NCBI GenBank assembly: GCA_963693085.1
Contig: OY856411.1
Span: forward strand, 117,825,267 to 117,889,266
Reading direction: 5' to 3'
DNA from: Alisma plantago-aquatica
Taxonomy: Eukaryota > Streptophyta > Magnoliopsida > Alismatales > Alismataceae
Length of the DNA stretch: 64,000 nucleotides
Each line of letters opens with the position of its first letter. Positions within the stretch are counted from its first letter, which is position 1. Of the stretch, positions 1 to 11,570 are shown piece after piece. Made by a program: the position numbers and the translations under genes. The notes beneath the pieces were generated by a model. It made no database searches and had not been told where the DNA came from. It saw nothing but the letters and a program-made list of their open reading frames with translations.

Positions 1-1948
1 AACAAAATCTAACAATGAATCAAGCTCACAAAGTGAACACGTCATTTCTAGTGTAAGCACTGGACATTCTGCAAACAAAGAAACTCTGGATAGAAATTTA
101 TCTGGTTTTTTCCCACCTAGTTCTCAGCCAACTCTACGTAGTGTTTTGGCAGATTCAAAGAAAGTAGCTGGTGCAGATTTTGCAGTCGCTAGATGGTTGT
201 ATGAGGCATGCATTCCATTTAATGCTATTGATTCGCCTTATTTTTAGAAGATGATTGATGCTATTACTTCAATTGGATTTGGATACAAATCACCATCTTA
301 TCATTCTGTCTGCACTTCTCTGTTAGATGCAAATGTCGATGAGGTTAAAATTTTTGTAGAGTCTTATAGACGTCACTGGGAGACTACTTACTGGTTGCAC
401 AGTTATGGCAGATGGTTGGACAGACGGAAGGGGTAGAACTTTAATAAATTTTCTTGTATATTGTCCTCAAGGTTTAGTCTTTCTGAAATCTGTGGATGCT
501 AGTGAACATTCTAAAACGGCAGAGATGTTATTTGAATTGTTCAAAGAAGTTATTGAATTTATAGGTTCAAAAAATGTTGTTCAACTCATCTCAGATAATG
601 CTTCTAACTATGAGAAAGCTGGAAAGATGATTTCTCGACAATTTAAGCATATTTTCTGGACTTCATGTGATGCCCATAGTTTAGATTTAATCCTTGAACA
701 TTTTGATAAATTACCTGATGTCAAAAAAAGTGTTGAAGAGATAAAAAAAATTTTGAAATTTTTGTATAACCACACACATGTGTTGCATCTAATGAGAAAA
801 TTTTGTAAAGGTGACCTACTGAGGCCAGCAAATACCAGATTTGCTACTAATTTTTTGGCAATTCAGAATTTGACTAGTAAAAGAGATGAATTATTGTCTA
901 TGGTGGTGAGTAGAGATTGGGTAGATCACAAGTTGTCTAGAACTAATGTGGCTGTTGAAGTGAAAGAGATTATAATGAGCACATCATTTTGGAATGCATG
1001 TGAGTTAGTTGTTAAAGTTTCTGTGCCCCTTGTACGAATGATACGCATGGCTGATAGTGATGAAAAACCCGCCATGGGGTATTTTCATGAAGGCATGAGA
1101 AGGGCAAGAGAATCCATCAAATCTACTTTTAATGGGAATGAGCTATTATATTCTCCATATATTGATCTGATTGATGAGAAATGGGATGAAAGAATCACAC
1201 TACCTCTTCATGCTGCTGGTCTTTTCTTGAATCCACAATACTTCTATAAGGATCAAGAATATTGCAGTTCAAATAAAATTTGGAGTAAATTCTTGGATGT
1301 TGTAGAGAATATGTACTACAACAATGTGGATTTGATTGACCAAATAACACAGGAATGTAGGCTTTATAGGAATGCTTCAGGTGAATTTGGTCGACAAACT
1401 ACTATAAGAAACAGAGACAAGATTCTTCCTGGTAAGAGATAGAATTATATGCAATTTTTTATTGCATCTAACTGCTTTCATTAGATTATCTACTTACATA
1501 AGTTTTTTATTATAGTTGTGTGGTGGGAAAATTTTGGAGGTGATGCTCCTGCATTACAAAAAATGGCAATTCATGTTCTTAGTCAAACCGTAAGTGCATG
1601 TGGTTGTGAGAGAAATTGGAGTGTGTTCGAAAGAATACACACCTCCAAAAGAAATAGACTGGAACATGAAAGATTAAACAAACTTGTATACGTTCAATAC
1701 AATCTGAAATTAAGGTTAGTTGTGTTTGTAGTAAGACATCTTAAAGTTTTAAATTTATTTTATTTGTAATCATAATATACTAATGATGTAGGGAAAATAC
1801 CTTAAGAGTAAAAGATGTTGACCCCATAAGTTTGGAAGAAATGAATTTATTTAAGGAGATGGTCGAAGAGCCTATTATTAGTGAAGATGATCTAAATGCT
1901 TGGTTGGATGAGGAAGTGCAACCTTTGGTTGAGGATTTGACAAATTAA
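1..1948 (+). pseudogene. hAT transposase pseudogene (RNase H-like core plus C-terminal dimerisation domain)
   Basis: Transposase of the plant hAT superfamily, which would cut and rejoin DNA as a dimer. The N-terminal BED finger is off the window. Bases 1-250 are in frame with the next block but end in TAG at 245-247. A frameshift near 385-395 separates the 251-436 frame from the long block 405-1431, which contains the DUF659-like segment MADGWTDGRGRTLINF and the motif SDNASNYEKAG. A good intron follows (GT 1432, AG 1515). The next exon has the hAT dimerisation hallmark with WWENFGG and GCERNWSVFERIHTSKRNRL. A second intron (GT 1715, AG 1791) leads to a last exon ending in TAA at 1946-1948. 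Splice sites keep the frame, so the exon model is credible. One nonsense and one frameshift make it inactive. Confidence 0.85.
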
Positions 1949-2514
1949 GGTAATTTTATTTATTTAATCATCCTATTTATGATAATTTACAGTTAAATGT
2001 GTTTCTTATCTTGCTTTTAAATTTTGTAGGTACTCTGTGAGACGATCGTGGTCTAAAAAGTTCATGTTTTTATTTTTTGTTCATCTTGAGATGATGGAAC
2101 TTTTGTGGATTGGATAAATTTATTTACATCATGTACGAACAAGCTTAAGAACTGTTTTTATTATCAACACACTTTATAAGTTTATATACCTTGTCCTTAT
2201 GTTTCATATAGTATGTTGGTCTAAATGTAAATAACATGCCACATAGTACACCCAATTATTTTTTATCGTTGCAGGCCAATGGTTATGTGCATTGTATACA
2301 TCTTGTTTACATTTACCATTACATATTGTTTTGTTTAATTTTTCATTTTTGTAGGAAGTGCGCTACAAGTTGATAATGGGGCTTGTTATTCTCATAAATG
2401 AGTGAATAGGATGAAATTAAAGTAATATTTTTGGATACATAATAAAAATAAATTTAAAGTAAAATTGTGTAGCCAAGTATTATATATATATATATATATA
2501 TATTTAAGTGTTTC
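1949..2514. other. hAT 3' non-coding tail
   Basis: AT-rich sequence with no open frame of interest. A possible further intron starts with GGTAATTT at 1949 and ends TTTTGTAG near 2030. A (TA)n run of about 26 bp lies at 2480-2505. Confidence 0.5.
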
Positions 2515-2714
2515 AGGTTCAATCGGTCTGACCAGTCCGACCGCTATTTGCCTTACATAATGGTGACCGGTTCGGTCTTTTCCGGTCCAGAGTTTTGCTT
2601 ATGTCATGATGACATCATTTCCGGTCCAACCGGTTCGACCACTCCGGTTCAACCCGGCTCGTTCCGGTCCGAGTCAATACCGGTTTGACCACCGGTCCGG
2701 TTCTGAAAACATTG
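2515..2714. repeat. CCGGT-rich subterminal region of the hAT element
   Basis: A 200-bp block packed with CCGGTT/CCGGTC and GGTTCGACC-type words in both orientations, e.g. near 2577-2590 and 2640-2700. Subterminal motif arrays of this sort bind transposase in hAT elements. The block stops abruptly where the gag frame of element A begins. Confidence 0.6.
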
Positions 2715-4160
2715 GTTGATGTTGATATTGGACTTGATTTGGATTCTGGAACTGAGAGTTGTTTTGATACGGGTTGTAGTTTCTATTCTGAAAGTTACCT
2801 CTAAATTTCCCTTGATTCCTGAAATTTTGTTGTTGGTTATACTGATATCCCGGCGGACCTCGTTGTTGATTATCTGAACCAAGTTGTTGCGAGTTTTCCA
2901 CTCCTGAAGAATTTCTGTATTGAAAACCTGGATGGTTCCTGTTATGATTTGGATTATAATATCCTTGACTAGGGATAGTGTGGACAACATTCAGATTTTC
3001 TATTTGACTGTTACCTCCTTGGGTACAAGCATTGCCCAGAATAACATCATAGAGAATATTACAAGCTTGTGTAGAATGATCAGTGTCTTTGCATGCTTCA
3101 CAGAATAGTGAAGTTGACTTGACTTGTTCTTATTATCGAGGGGGCAAGCGCCTCCTTTCATAGGCGGCAAAAGATGATTCGAGATTGTCTTTCTTAGAAA
3201 CTAGTAACTTTAGGGATTCGACGATAAACTTGTACTCATGAGTAGCTTCTGCCATAGCTACCTTCAGCACTCCTTTCAGTATGGGTCTATCCCAGTTGGC
3301 TTGATTTAGCTCTGAGGGTGACAACCTTCCATGCGCTATCATAACTTTGACGCATGAAGTTTTCTCTAGATGAGGAGTCTAAAAACTTCTTGATATCATC
3401 ATCCACACCCCTATAAAATATTTCGATGAGCTAATTCTTAGGTATGCCATGGTGTGGACACTTGCGTAGAAGCTCTTTGTATCTTTCCCATGCTTCTACA
3501 AGGGTTTCACCAGGGACCTGAACAAATAGTGTTATTCGACCCCTAATTTCATAGGTAAGGGAAGGAGGATAGAATTTCTTCAGAAAAACATTTTGAAGTT
3601 GTTCCCAAGTAGTGATGGGTTCGCATTGCAAGGAGTTATACCAACTCATGGCTCTATCAGCAAGAGAATATTTAAAGAGACGGAGTCTGATGGAATAATC
3701 TGTGACTCCATTCTAATTTGTCATAGAACATAGGTCTATAAACTTAAGAAGATGTTCTTGACTATCTTCTCATTGCTTACTATAGAAAGGGTTGTTTTGA
3801 ATCAGTGTAACCCAATGTGCCTTGATCTCAAAATTAGGAGCACTTATGGGAGGAGGTTGTGCTAGGCGGTGAACATCAACAGCCTTAGGGATGGAGAACT
3901 CTCTAAGGTCCTTCTATAATTTTGTTGCTCGAGTTGATTGGATTTCTTCTTAAACAGCAGTTTGAGATTCTTGCATAAGCTTATCTCTTTGTGCATTAAG
4001 GGCTTGATCCACCCTTCGGGCAATTTCCTCCTCTTGTGCCATTATATCTTGGTTCTCTCTACTCTGACGAAGAAAGGTTCATTCTATCTTAGGGTCAAAG
4101 TTAGCAGCAAGGTCGGAACTATTCGAGCAGTGCATGCACTAGTCTTTGGGGGTACCTAGG
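2715..4160 (-). pseudogene. Gag pseudogene of Athila-like Ty3/gypsy element A
   Basis: Structural (capsid) protein of a Ty3/gypsy retrotransposon. Read from the right on the minus strand, it runs from about 4160 through an N-terminal segment, a retrotransposon-gag domain with MSWYNSL, TTWEQLQNVFLKKFYPP and ETLVEAWERYKELLRKCPHHG (3431-3649), a segment from 3342 to 3133, and a Gln/Asn-rich linker (GPPGYQYNQQQNFRNQGKFR, around 2820-2880). Several in-frame stops and frameshifts break it. No zinc knuckle is seen. The pol part would lie left of the hAT insertion, outside the window. The primer site and 5' LTR follow at higher coordinates, as expected for a minus-strand element. Confidence 0.8.
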
Positions 4161-4292
4161 ATGGAAAGATCTTTCGGGAGTCAGATGGGTAGAGTAGAAC
4201 CAGATTCAAATGTATGATCAATAGTATCAAAAGTAAAAGTAAAATCCTAGATTAGTCTCAATAGAACTATATTCATCTAGACGATTATGTTG

Positions 4293-4310
4293 TCCCTGAC
4301 AACGGTGCCA
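4293..4310 (-). other. Primer binding site, element A (tRNA-Asp type)
   Basis: Minus strand reads TGGCACCGTTGTCAGGGA. It differs by three transitions from TGGCGCCGTTGCCGGGGA, the primer site typical of Athila elements (complementary to the 3' end of tRNA-Asp). It lies 5 nt from the inner end of the LTR. Confidence 0.75.
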
Positions 4311-5453
4311 GAATTTGACGTGGTTTTTACTGCACTAATAAATTCACCCAGGGCTGAAATCCCTAAGTTTTGACCAAAACCTCATGTAATAATACCACCC
4401 ACAAGCGGACGGGTCTTATTGTAGTATAGTTAAGGATCAAATCCCAAGGGACAACATTTTTAAGAATCTCGCTAGTCGGATCCAGTCCAAGTAAGACTAA
4501 TATTTAGAACAAAGGTTGGTTTGAGTTTAGTTAAACTAATTGCAAGGAAAGTAAAAGAGCGGGAATTAAAATAGAGTCTAGATTAATGATGTGAATCACT
4601 GGGGTGGAACTGGGTTTCACCACCACTACACATGCAAATACATCCAAAACACATCTAGGCCAGAAACAACTATCCAAGTAGAGTTGCAAACCCTCCGTGC
4701 GGAAGTTAGCTTCACGTAAGCATCACCTATAGGCATCATATGTCTCGTCACCTACAGATCACACACTTACTACTCTGAAGATATCTTTCAAAATTTCTCG
4801 TCAAGACATCAACCATGTTAAACGATATTAGTAAACATAAGTATTAAAGTTCTTGCAACAAAAGGTTATAATAGATCATGCAAAGCAGGTGATTAGTCCA
4901 CAAGCACGCATCAAACGATTAACACAAGATGAAGAGTTATATACAAGCCATTGAATATTTTGAGATGAACATGTAAGCATGGGCAGAGAGGCTAGTCCCT
5001 GCACCCCAGCAAAAAGGACTAATTGCTCCTCATGATAGAAATAAGAAAAACAAGAGAGAGAGAAGATACTACCATGGTCATTGTGAAGAAGGTGGTCGGA
5101 GCTCGGTGGAGAAATGGTCTTCTACACGATATTGGGGCAGATCTGGAACGAGGAGGGAGAGAACACCAAGGCAAATGAGGCAGATCTTCTTTCTCTCCTT
5201 TTTCCTTCTCTTCTCTTCTCTTGCTCATAGGAGAAGAAGCAGTAGGTGGTTGGTGGCAGAGTAGATCTACAAATCTTGAAGTCCAACCACTTTCATAGCT
5301 AGAAGATAGATCTGGATGGAGTGGAGATGGAGGAGAGGTAAGAACTCCACAGAGGTAGTCCTTGGCGGCAGAGATTGTCTTCCTAAGGGTTGGGCACAGA
5401 GGGACAGCCTCCTGGCATCATGGAAGAGATGCTTTGATAAGACAGGTGGGTGG

Positions 5454-5465
5454 CCTATTTATAGG
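5454..5465 (-). promoter_or_regulatory. TATA box of element A LTR
   Basis: Minus strand CCTATAAATAGG, with G/C-rich flanks, at the boundary between the U3 motif array and the transcribed part of the LTR. Confidence 0.6.
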
Positions 5466-5479
5466 TGTAGGCCACCGAC

Positions 5480-5905
5480 TTAACTCTACGGTCGAGGTGA
5501 ACACTAACTTAGTCCCGCGGTTGAGGTTGTATACCACGGTCATGATCCTTCTTTGCTTGACTGTGGTCATGGTGGTGTTCTACAATTGCACTGGTGTGCC
5601 ATGGTCGCGGTGTGGTACTGGTCGTGGTTAAAGTCAGGTTGTGGAGGGGTAAGATCACGGTCGCAATCTAGCAACGATTGAGGTCGCAGTTAGCATTGAT
5701 CCCGGTTGCAGTCCTCTTCAAGTCGCGATCTCCGTGTAGGTTGAGGTGTAGGCATCTTCTAGCATCGTGGTCACGGTCGAGCAGGTGTGGACCTCGATCA
5801 TGGTGCACTTTAACTCGTGGTCGATCACGATCTTCTATGGTAGCAATGTCTCCTTTGTGATTGTGGTCGTGGTCCTTCTTTGAGATAGCAGTCGCGGTCA
5901 TCATG
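5480..5905. repeat. Palindromic CACGGTCGTGG-type array in U3 of element A
   Basis: Many degenerate copies of GGTCGCGGT, CACGGTCATG and TCGTGGTCG words on both strands, spaced 15-40 bp, directly upstream of the TATA box on the minus strand. Similar arrays recur in the C/D and F LTRs. Confidence 0.6.
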
Positions 5906-6270
5906 AATCAAACCCACCCCCGTTGGGGGGCTATTGCTGAGGGTTGAATGGCCTGCGTTGATGAATCCTCTGACTAGTGAGGATGCATTCTGATGAAGGA
6001 TCTGTCCATCAAAAAAGGTACAAATTATTGAAAGTTTCTTGGGCCCGCTAGTCAGTTAGCGGGACCACCGTCCCCTATACCTCCTACACTGGCATACATA
6101 GCGTGATGTTCAATCCTATAATGGAGATGAATAGATTTGATCAAAACTCTAAATATTGATATGTAACTGAGGAAAATTGTATATGAGCATATTCAAGGGT
6201 GAATATTAGCATTCAGTGCAAAATTGGGCCAAAAGTGGCGACTAAAACTAAGGTGAATATGCATTCATCA
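5906..6270. other. Non-coding stretch between element A LTR and element B
   Basis: No gene. It has a short hairpin (GGGCCCGCTAG ... TAGCGGGACC, about 6040-6065). The block at 6212-6240 (GCAAAATTGGGCCAAAAGTGG) resembles one in the 3' non-coding part of element D (about 15805-15830), so the right part of this stretch is probably the 3' untranslated region of element B. The rest may be the outer end of the A LTR. Confidence 0.4.
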
Positions 6271-6660
6271 GAGTTTCCTCGCATATTTACAAAACTTTAT
6301 CCAAGCTATCAAGGAAGTCATCAAATGACTCTCCATACACTAAAAAATCATCCATGAATACCACAAGACATTGCTCTACCATATCAGAATGAATGGCAAG
6401 CATGCATCTCTGGAAGGTAATCAACCTCCATTCCCTTGTTGGACGCCTTATATCCCAAGAGTATTCCCTCACTCACCATCATATGACATTTCTCCCAATT
6501 CAATACTAGGTGAGTGTCCTTGCATCTTTGCACAACTTTATCCAAGCTGTCAAGGTACTCATCAAATGACTCTCCAAACATTGAAAAATCATCCATGAAT
6601 ACCTCAAAACATCGGTCTACCATAATAGAAAAAATGGGAGGCATTTATCTCTGGAAGGTA
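6271..6660. repeat. Imperfect tandem repeat in RT, offset 241 bp
   Basis: Bases 6271-6419 match 6512-6660 at a constant 241-bp offset. By eye about 18% of positions differ over 129 bp compared. Homology stops sharply at 6271. Confidence 0.75.
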
Positions 6661-7103
6661 GTCGGTACATTGCAGAGGCCAAAGGGCATTCGATGGGTAA
6701 TTGAATGTACCATAAGGATAAGTGAAGGTATACTTCTCTTGGTCTTGCGTCTCAATATAAATATGGTCATACCCGGAATTCCCATCAAGAAAACAAAAAT
6801 GAGAGAAGCCGTCAATCTGCTCAAGGATCTGATTAATGAAAGGAAGCAGAAGATGATCTTTCAGTGTGGCAGCATTCGAACGATGATAGTTAATACAAAC
6901 TCATCACCGATCACCAATCTAGTATAAATCAATTCACTTACAGAGTTTGTTGTGACTGTTATCCCCCCTTTCTTAGGAACCACTTGGGTTGGACTAACCC
7001 AATTTGAGTCATAGATGGCATAAATTATACCTACTGAAAGAAGCTTTACTACCTCCTTCACCACCTTAGTCGTGATGGGATTGAGATGCCATTGAGGTTC
7101 CAC
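6271..7103 (-). pseudogene. Reverse transcriptase fragment of element B with repeated active-site block
   Basis: The minus strand from 7103 begins the RT domain (LNPITTKVVKEVVKLL, then SNWVSPTQVVPKKGG). The palm segment follows with TFQRCM, the catalytic box FEVFMDDF and LVLNWEKCH (6384-6660). A second, shorter copy of the TFQRCM to VFMDDF block lies at 6271-6419. The copies are offset by 241 bp, which is not a multiple of three, so the repeat shifts the frame. Frameshifts also separate 6861-7103 from the palm block. RT thumb, RNase H and integrase are absent. It cannot encode a working enzyme. Confidence 0.8.
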
Positions 7104-7173
7104 TATAAGTTTGGCCCCGATGTCGTTGAGTTTGTACTATTGGCTTGGACCCTTCTTCAACTCAGATCTTGTG

Positions 7174-8253
7174 TTAGCAAAAGCTAGGGGAAATCCCCTT
7201 GATCTCTACGACAGACCACGTGAGTGGTGCCCGGTGGCTTTTTAGCACTATTATAAATTGCTCCTCCTCTTGAATGCTCAATGAGGCTGAGATGATGACT
7301 GAAATCTTCACGTTTGCTTCCAAGAAAGTGTACTTCAAGTGCGGTGTCAACGAATTCATTTCAAGATCCATAGGACTCTATAGAGATGGAATCAATGATG
7401 ATGGAGGTGGTCCTAAGTCCTCATAGTGCCTGGTGTAGTAAAACAACAATGACTTTAGAAGCAAGACACACTCCTCCAAAGAATGATATCGAGTGTAGTA
7501 ATCCATCATGTTCATGATGCACATCTCCAAGGGTAATTGTGGGTATGCTTGAGTGAGGGTGGAGTATGTCGCCTCATCAATTTCCAATGGGCAAGCCTCC
7601 TCGCCTTCATCATCTAGATATTGAATTGCCTTGGTCAATGAAACTACCTTGGAGTTCTCCATGGTGTCCACTGTCAATGTACCCTTTTCTACCTTTGTCA
7701 TCACATGAGGCATGTTTAGGAATGGCTTCCCTAGATGTAGCGACCCCTCTGTAGGTACATGTTGTAACATGTGACATTGTGCTTTCTCCTCAGTTAGTTG
7801 TGTAGAATCGGGCATCTTGATTTCAAAGTGGCCATCCTTGATACCCAGTGTAAATCTTCCTCTACCCATCTTCAGGATCATGTATATTGTAGCTTGAAAT
7901 GGTTTTATAGAAGTAGTTCATTGCCATGATCATCCTGCATCTCCATGACTACAAAATCTATTGGAAACACAATTTTTGTCAACTTTGACAAAAACATCCT
8001 CATAGATACCATATGGCCTAACCACTAAATTATCCGCTAGATGTATGGTCATGTTTCTCTTTCTAGATTCCTTGAGACCCAACTTGTTGAAAATAGTCAA
8101 GGGAAGGAGATTGATGCTTGCCCCTGAGTCGCATAGAGCTTCTCCAAACTTTGTCTTCTTGATGTAGCATGGTATATTAAAGCATCCTAGATCCTGCCTC
8201 TTATGTGGCAATCTCCTCTGAATGAGAGCACTGACTTCCTCTCTCAATACCAT
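7174..8253 (-). pseudogene. Aspartic protease and protease-RT linker of element B
   Basis: Retropepsin-type protease that would cleave the polyprotein. In the 7930-8253 frame (minus) the active-site motif is ALCDSGASINLLPLTIFNKL, with the catalytic Asp in D-S-G-A, followed by the flap-like MTIHLADNLVVRPYG. The linker continues in 7378-7881, where it includes HLGKPFLNMPHVMTKVEKG, close to the ILGRPFL segment seen at the end of Athila proteases, then in 7174-7371. Frameshifts near 7890-7930 and 7372-7378 separate the parts. Upstream gag and downstream RT lie in the expected order. Confidence 0.8.
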
Positions 8254-8259
8254 ACATTT

Positions 8260-9830
8260 GAATCAAATATCATCCTCTTTTTATTGATTATGTCCTTCAG
8301 AAACTTGTCATATGAAGGATCTTCTCAATTGCATCAATGAGGGGAATATTGACGTGAAGCTTTGTGAAACTATCCAAAAACTTCTAAAATTGTTGGTCAA
8401 CCTTCTTTGCCTTCAAGATATTTGGGAAGGGTAGTGGTGTCACCAACTTCCTTTGGTGAGGTGGGACATATGCCTCCTTCCTTGTCTCCCTTGGTTCATT
8501 AGTTTCTTCTTCAGCTTCTTTGTCTTGTGTTGTAGTATTCGGCTCAACTGGATCAGTGGTCACCGTTGGTCACATGTCACCTGCATTATCTTTTGCCTAT
8601 GGAATTTTCCTATTTTCATTCACCACTTGCTTTGCATTGTGTAGCAACACTGCCTTCACCTGATGGTTGCAGACAATATGTCAGTATTTCTTGGGAATCC
8701 CTACTAGATGGGTTTCTTCAAGGAAGCCTTTTTTGCTACTATCTAAGAGATCTGATTCTCGATAATGAAGATTTGTGCTCCTTGATTATGATATTCCCTC
8801 TATGTTGAGCCAATGATCACCTCATTCTGAGTGACCAGCTTACATGGCACATCTTCAATGCAGTCTGTCTTGCCGGCACCCTTGTCATGTTGTTGTGCAT
8901 TACCTTGGTGTTGCTTGCCCTGTTGTTTTTTAGAAGGGTCCTACTCAAAGTAATTAGGATCCTTCCAACAAAAATTTAGGATCCTTCCTCCAAGAGTATT
9001 CATTTCCTCCCCTATAGTTCTGCTGCCACACATACATGCAGTCTTCTTCCTCTCCTCCAAAGGAATTTCCATGTTTCTGATCTAATTTCTTGGCAATCAG
9101 GTCCAACTTCTCAATCAATGTTGTAATGCCTTTAGACTCTCCAACACTTTTAACTATTGTTGGACGTTCTCTTTCATCACCATATGACTAATTTTTAGCC
9201 ATATTCTTCAGAATCTCGTGACACCAAGATGGCTTGTTGTTGAGGAAAAATCATGATCTTGCACTGTAGAGTGTGGTCCTCTCTCATTGGTTCGGCCTGT
9301 AATAGAAAATTTTTGCTTGGCCATACAGATCTGTCCCATGATGAGGGACCTTCCTCAGCATGTTCTGGAAACTCTCTCATGCTTCATATTAAGACTCCTC
9401 TACCTGTTGCTTGAAGTTATAAATATTCCTAACCAATTCATTCATCTTCTAGGGTGGGAAATAACACTCAAAGAAAACGTTTATCATCTTTTCCCATGTT
9501 TCTATTGACTCAGAAAATAGGTTAAGGAGCCATGACTTTGCATGGGTTTATCTTATAGCTACCTACATTCATAGCTTGCCTTTTTATAGGGCCCAACTGA
9601 GCTGTTGCAGAAGGTGAATTTATTTTCTCCTAGATGGTTTGATCTTCAGCTTTTGCATCACCCATCTCTGTTTGTTTTGGTTGTTCTGTTGGGGGTGGTG
9701 GAGTTTCAGGTGAGGGTGTTTATATTAGTCCTCCAATAGAGCTATTGTACTCATGTACTTTGCATAAGAATTCCTCCTAGAGTGCACTCTGTGGAGTTGG
9801 TCCTCTGTAATCATTTACCCTGGTCTGAAC
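8260..9830 (-). pseudogene. Gag pseudogene of element B
   Basis: Read across frames on the minus strand. The retrotransposon-gag domain lies at about 9540-9300, with SIETWEKMINVFFECYFPP, NELVRNIYNFKQQVEES and then, after frame changes, FQNMLRKVPHHG. A Gln/Lys-rich linker follows (DPSKKQQGKQHQGNAQQHD, near 8880-8940). No long frame survives. A short direct repeat around GGATCCTTCC (about 8959-8990) lies in the linker. N-terminal gag sequence up to about 9830 is inferred from position only. Confidence 0.65.
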
Positions 9831-9990
9831 CATGCACTAGTACCTAAAATCAATAAAATCTGTGTGAGAAATTGATACTAGTTATTGAATAGGTATTTTA
9901 AAATATAGATCGGGAATTATAATAGAAAAATAATTTTTTTGTGGCCTAGATTGGCCAGTCACATCACTCGCAGTGTTGGATACACCATTT

Positions 9991-10008
9991 TACCTGGAAA
10001 CGGTGCCA
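9991..10008 (-). other. Primer binding site, element B
   Basis: Minus strand TGGCACCGTTTCCAGGTA, a degraded version of the Athila tRNA-Asp primer site. It is 5 nt from the LTR edge. Confidence 0.65.
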
Positions 10009-10013
10009 AAACC

Positions 10014-11570
10014 TGATGTGTGTAAACTACACATCTAAAACATAAGTGCAAGTATCAATGTAATATAGGCCCAAAGAGGCCTGAATATCGAACACATGGA
10101 AAAATGTGTATCCAGAGACTATTACTAACTATGACCTAATCAGATAGGCCTAATAGATAGAGTGATTGGTTGATTAAGTAACTAAATTGTAGAAAGTAAA
10201 ACTAAGAATACTGGTTGTGATTACAATTGGAATGAATTCCTTAGGATTATGGTTTCACCACAGTTTACATTGCAATTAACATCATTTTATTGATATTTAT
10301 CACTCATAACCCTGAACCAAGGGACCTGTAGCAAGAATTACCTGCTCTCGCAGCATAATTTACCACCCAATCTAATACAAATCCCACTGCCATGGTGATT
10401 TAATTATTAGTTAGGTGATTTAATGACTCCTCTGGGTTATTCCCTTCATAGTCGTAAGCCTTCTCTCAAAGCTTGGTCTAAGCTATGTGTTTCTATAAAT
10501 CATCCAACCCTTCATCCCTCTCTCGAAGCAATTAACGGTCTAGGAATTCACCTATGGTGATCAAACACAAGCTATTAATGAAGCAATCATAGAGACATGT
10601 CCAACAATTAAGAGAAATATGCATATTAATTCATAGCTGTCAATTACAATGCAAAAGTGGGCTACTCCCAGGTTCTTAAGAAACAAAGGGGATTGGTTGT
10701 GAATGATTTCAAATATCGAGTATATGGGAGAACAAAAGAAAAATGTTGGAAACATTAAAAAACTAAAGTTACCCTTGAAGAAGATGGTTTGAATTACTCC
10801 CTCTCTCGAATGTGCCAATTTACTAACCTCTGGCTACAAATTTGTCCATCGGAGGTGCCCGAGTCTTGTGAAACATGGCTTTCTTCTCTCCTTCTTTATG
10901 TCAAGGCTCTCAGTTGTTGTGCAATGAAAAATAATGTGATGCCTAGGTTTGGCTGCAATTCCCCTTAGTCATAGAAGTGACTTAGGGTGTCATTAAGTCC
11001 CAACCATCAAATCAATTGTGATTCTCGATTTGGCATGTTCGCACCAAGTCGGTACTACTAACTGGGTGTTGGTAGTATTGACGCCTTTGATTAGTCTGAT
11101 TTTTTGTATGTTGTAGGTAATACCAAACTAAAGTCGATAGTAATGAGATTTTATTTGGAAAAGCCTATTGGATTTTCAGCATAAGTCGGTACTACCGAGC
11201 AGGGCATCGATAGTATTGAGATTTCTCCTAAGCTCTCATTTTAAAGTGTTGGTAGTATTGACTCATGTGTTGGTACTATTGAGTTTTCTTGATTCCACTT
11301 TGTTCCTTTTCCTCAAGTGTCGGTACCACAGACAGGCTTGTCGTTATACCGAACTATGTCGTTTCGTATAGATTCACCTAAAATTCAACAAAAAAAAAGC
11401 TCCAAAAAACTGATGAATCTATCGGGAACAATAAAAATAATGAATATTTGATGCAATTAAGTGTCATGGGATACTAATGATAAATCATGCAAAATTGATA
11501 CGAAAATGAATAATAAGTGCACACAAAACATAGTAAAACAGGCTGCGAAAAGTGACAATTCTTCAGTGCA
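10014..11570 (-). mobile_element. 5' LTR of element B
   Basis: Top strand starts TGATGTGTG and ends CTTCAGTGCA, i.e. TG...CA in minus orientation (about 1557 bp). Its layout parallels the A LTR (a block with GGTTTCACCAC about 240 bp in) but the sequence is different, so A and B are separate families. The outer half (11040-11370) is an array of GTCGGTACTACC-type motifs. The outer end is fixed by the break in the gag of element C. Confidence 0.65.
11040..11370. repeat. GTCGGTACTACC motif array in U3 of element B
   Basis: At least six degenerate copies of AGTCGGTACTACC or its complement GTTGGTAGTATTGA, e.g. near 11047, 11069, 11183, 11248, 11268 and 11319. They lie in the outer part of the LTR where enhancers are expected. 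Confidence 0.6.

Larger units (their letters stand above)
1..2714 (+). mobile_element. hAT DNA transposon, 3' part, inserted in Athila-like gag
   Basis: The stretch carries a decayed hAT transposase (to 1948), a non-coding 3' tail and a CCGGT-rich end. The right end is placed at about 2714, where the top strand reads CCGGTTCTGAAAACATTG and the minus-strand gag reading frame of element A begins. On the complementary strand this end starts CAATGTTTTCAGAACCGG, a plausible hAT terminal repeat. An 8-bp target duplication would be GTTGATGT (2715-2722), but the left end lies outside the window, so this cannot be confirmed. Family assignment is firm; the exact end is inference. Confidence 0.75.
4316..5905 (-). 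mobile_element. 5' LTR of element A (outer end uncertain)
   Basis: Begins on the top strand with TGACGTGG, so on the minus strand it ends ...CA next to the primer site. It contains the U5 segment typical of Athila LTRs, on the top strand the block around 4385-4470 (CCCACAAGCGGACGGGTC, then TAGTATAGTTAAGGATCAAA). A minus-strand TATA box lies at 5454-5465, with a palindromic motif array upstream in U3 to about 5905. By comparison with the C/D and F LTRs, U3 could extend to about 6200; I could not find a clear terminus. Small open frames here (e.g. 5019-5228, 5668-5904) look like chance. Confidence 0.65.
6271..11570 (-). mobile_element. Element B: Athila-like Ty3/gypsy retrotransposon, decayed and internally deleted
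   Basis: Order on the minus strand: 5' LTR (10014-11570), primer site, gag, aspartic protease, start of reverse transcriptase. Everything after the RT active-site block (rest of RT, RNase H, integrase) is missing. I see no 3' LTR. Its LTR abuts the broken gag of element C, whose frame stops after ERFQ at about 11571, so B probably inserted into C or was joined to it by deletion. Confidence 0.75.
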
